A DNA stretch of 64,000 bases from Camarhynchus parvulus (lineage: Eukaryota; Chordata; Aves; Passeriformes; Thraupidae): assembly GCF_901933205.1 (NCBI RefSeq), contig NC_044601.1:31224352-31288351 (forward strand), in the 5' to 3' direction. The notes beneath the pieces are model-generated. The model worked only from the letters and a program-made list of their open reading frames with translations. It had not been told where the DNA came from and made no database searches. A program made the translations under genes and the position numbers. Below are positions 60,801 through 64,000 of the stretch, piece after piece (within the stretch, counting starts at the first letter, position 1; the number at the start of each line of letters is the position of its first letter).

Positions 60801-63800
60801 TGCAAATTCGGCTAAATCCTAGAGAAAATCTCACTCTCTGCTTCCAGAAGAAAGCTTGTCATACACATAAAGGAGAAGCAGTAAGAGAAGCCTGTAGAGA
60901 GTTTTAACTAAGGAGAGAGGATCTAGGTGATTTATCAGCATCATTTAAGGTCTTAATTTTATTAGGGAAAATGTTAATTGATCTAGTTAGTACCTGTGAA
61001 GTAAAAAGTCAACCAGCTAGGTCTTCCTTGTGTTAAGCCTCTGTCTCATGTTGAATCTTTTCAATGCTCTTTGTGGCAAAGGCCTCCCAGTTCTCAGCTG
61101 CATCATGCTTTAAATATCTACAGTGTGAGAAGCTACCTTATGTCATCCCATCTGTGAAGACATGTAAGCAGAGCATTAGTTTTTTCCCAATTAACTAAAA
61201 ATGGATTTACTGAAAGGAATATTTCACCCTCAGCTTTTAAAAATACCATTTGCAAAGTCCAAGTAGATATTCTGAGAGGAAAAACTGCCATTAGAGTGGT
61301 CAAATAATAAGCATAAACAATTAATACAATTTTTAAGTATTGTAATATTTTTGGCCTGTTTACAGGGAAGAGTTTTTTAATATGTATAATTCAGAAGTTT
61401 TGGATAAAACCATTTGTAAAAAACAAATGGAGGATTTCTGTGTGTGTGTTGTCTTTAACTGGAATCATGTCCTTCTTCTGGAATCATTAAACTTTTTCAG
61501 ATTTCCCAGAAAATAAAAAGAAAGGAAAAATCCATTAATGAAGTGTGTAAGAAACAGGCCTCCTAAAAAAAGAACAGGGAACATATATGAATGTTTTCTT
61601 TTCAGCATAATCAAATGGACATAGCAGCCTGCTACCAGGTTTGCGCTACAGCTACTCAAAAGATGAGCAGAGAGCATTTTGACAGAGTAGAATTTATGTC
61701 CTCCAAGATTTGATATAAGCATTAACACAAAGTGTTGTGATGACAAACATCAGACTTATGTGTTCAAAAAAAACCCAGGCAGTATGAAGCAGCCTGCTAA
61801 TTCCCTTCCACATAGCCACGAGCACCTGCTCTGCCTTTTTCTTTCAGCTGTGCAGCTCTGGAAGACAGTCTGTCAGCCAGGCAAAGAGAGCTGATGGGCT
61901 CCGTGTAAGGGAATGTCAGGCTCCATGTCATGCTCCTGGGTGTGGTCAAGGAATGTGTTAAACCTCAGCACATACGGTGTGGAGTGGATAAATCCAGAGG
62001 GAACAACACAAACCTGCTTCTCAGAGAGACAAAGTGGTACATTGTTGTCCTACTGCCTTCTCCAGCAAAGCAAAAACATGGAACCCATTTTTTCTGTGCT
62101 CATTCACTACCTGGTAGGGCACCTGCATATGACTCTGGTTCAACCATGTCCCCAGGCCCTAGGTACAAAGAACGCTAACGTGACTCTTACCCCTGCTAAA
62201 CACAAAGATGACATTGGTTCTTTCAGGCATTCTAATCAGTTCTACACAATAAATATTTATACATAATACAGATTGTTTTAATGAGATGAGGAATGCACAC
62301 TGGCTAGGAAAGAGAGGGAAGAAAATACCAAGTTTACTAAGTTGTTATCCACATTTTCATATGGAACAGCTGAGCGAATGGAAATCAGAGGATATTTACA
62401 TGTTCTGGCCTACTGGGAGCATACCAAGAGGCTGCATTACATTCAGGAATGTTGCCTTGTGTGCATAGCAGCAAACCACTAGTTTCTTGCTCACAAAGCA
62501 GGAGATTGAGAGAGAGGAAGGGAAGCACTCAGTGTGAGAGATTTGTGAAAACCTAACAGCAAAAAAACTGTGTCTAACAACCTAAACAAGCTTGTTGGAC
62601 ACCTTTGTCAAGCCTACAAGCAGCACGGCACTACGTAATGGAAACCCTACTGTTACTGAAAGAAAAGGCATGGTGCATTATATCCTCCTGTACTTTTGAG
62701 AACTGCCTTTCTGAGAAAGGAATTCAAGCTGAAAGATTTATGGAGAAATAGAAGGAAATGCCCTTGTTTTATCATTCATGCAGTAGCAAACTGGAAGCTG
62801 TGATTTGCTGGATGCAAATGGGAACATCCCCCTAGCTAAGGAACAGGTATTGTGCTTTCTCCTTTTCCAAAACTCTGAGTTACTTTGTGTTTAAGCAAAC
62901 ATCCCAAAGGAAGTTTAAGATGCTTTTGAAAGCATTGAACCTTTTAGTACCTTTTTTCCATTACCTCCATCTCACATGGAGTATAACCCCTTCCCACACC
63001 TTGCCCATATTCATAAGATACATACAGATGAGATTAAAAGTGTTTCCTGTTCCCTGGGAAAAAGAGAATGGATGAAAATGTTTCATGCAGAGATTACAAC
63101 GTGCACAAATCACCTTCTTATATTTCATCTCCATGGAGCTTTGGCTTCCAATAGAAAGAAAAATTTTTAATAAACCTCTTGTACTTGGGCAGCTCTGCCA
63201 GTCACAGCTACATAAATTGAACATAGCACATGATTCATGAATTCACAACCAAACTAAAAACATCTCATCAAAACAGGATACTATTCAGTATGAGTTCTTC
63301 CACAAGATTAACGCTGTCATTCCCAGATGTTCAGTGCCATCTGTGAGCTGTGTGTGAAGCACAGTTCCCATTCACCATTCTGTATATTGGTAGACAGCCT
63401 TTTGAGTGGCTGACAGGAGTTGGAGCTATAATCATCTCTCTTCATCCACACAGAAAGACAGAGATACTGGACTTCTAGAAGAATATGAATGAGAAAATAC
63501 CAGGAAGCATAGCAAACTCAAATTCCAGGAAAAATCACAGAGCTGAAAGAACAGTCTTCTCAACAAATTTTCTCTTAGTCACTTCCTTGACTGAAGTTTT
63601 CTCAAACTTGCTTGCTGTGTAAAATCATTCGCCGACTTGTTTCAGGGAATCATTTCAGACCTTCATTGAATTCCAGTGCAGTTTTGTACATTTTAACTCT
63701 GCACTGTTTTGAACGGTTACACTCAGTTATGAAAATCATGATCACCTTTCTATTCCCCAACTAACACAAAAATAAATATAAAACCAAAGCTTCTTCTTGG

Positions 63801-64000
63801 CTATTCAAGTTAGCAAGAACAAAACCTGCTTTTTATCACTACTCACTTCAAATCCTGGCTTGTGTGAACTTTACTGACAAGAAAGCTAACACAGAAAATG
63901 TCAAACCATGACAATGTTCATAAAATATCTTAAAAATGTGAAGGAATATTCCATCACAACATGGTTATGAAGAGCATCCCTTCAACTATACAATGAGATA
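60801..64000. other. Upstream non-coding region, last part
   Basis: AT-rich sequence without a recognisable gene, exon or repeat. A short TG run occurs near 61.44 kb. Confidence 0.6.

Noticed and set aside
44300..64000. Search for SH2D4A, the gene upstream of PSD3 in human
   Set aside because: No exon with its SH2 domain or N-terminal sequence was found. It probably lies beyond the right edge.

Overview
This is a bird genome window, and most likely a songbird or other passerine. Three things point there: CR1 LINE fragments, a solo LTR of the common avian ERVL type, and a SINE with a tRNA-Ile head and a CR1-type tail, an architecture I know only from passerines (TguSINE1-like). Genes have introns and CpG-island promoters, and nothing bacterial or plasmid-like is present.

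One protein-coding gene can be supported: the 5' half of PSD3 (EFA6D, an ARF6 guanine-nucleotide exchange factor with Sec7 and PH domains). It lies on the minus strand and fills roughly positions 1-43,750. I could place six coding exons whose splice sites and codon phases all fit: 43721-43741 (start codon), 31649-31757, 17797-18865, 15988-16368, 2816-3022 and 2631-2711. Together they encode about 622 residues: the long, probably disordered N-terminal region and the beginning of the Sec7 domain. The rest of Sec7, the PH domain and the C-terminal region lie beyond the left edge of the window.

The start codon sits in a strong CpG island (about 43.67-44.04 kb), the likely main promoter. A second GC-rich island (about 13.56-13.88 kb) lies inside intron 4, just upstream of the Sec7 exons. 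It is well placed to drive a short Sec7-PH isoform starting at Met542. Introns 1, 2 and 4 are about 12-13 kb each. They contain a TguSINE1-like element, CR1 pieces, simple repeats and several perfect short-loop inverted repeats.

The right-hand 20 kb (44-64 kb) is upstream of PSD3 and I see no coding gene in it. It holds an ERVL solo LTR with a perfect 5-bp target-site duplication (49472-50015), an old CR1 remnant (about 57.3-57.5 kb), a probable second solo LTR (about 60.2-60.8 kb) and low-complexity tracts. I found no undescribed gene system. The observations most worth checking are an upstream ORF that overlaps the PSD3 start codon, the internal CpG island, a 93-codon intronic ORF of unknown status, and the group of near-perfect hairpins.
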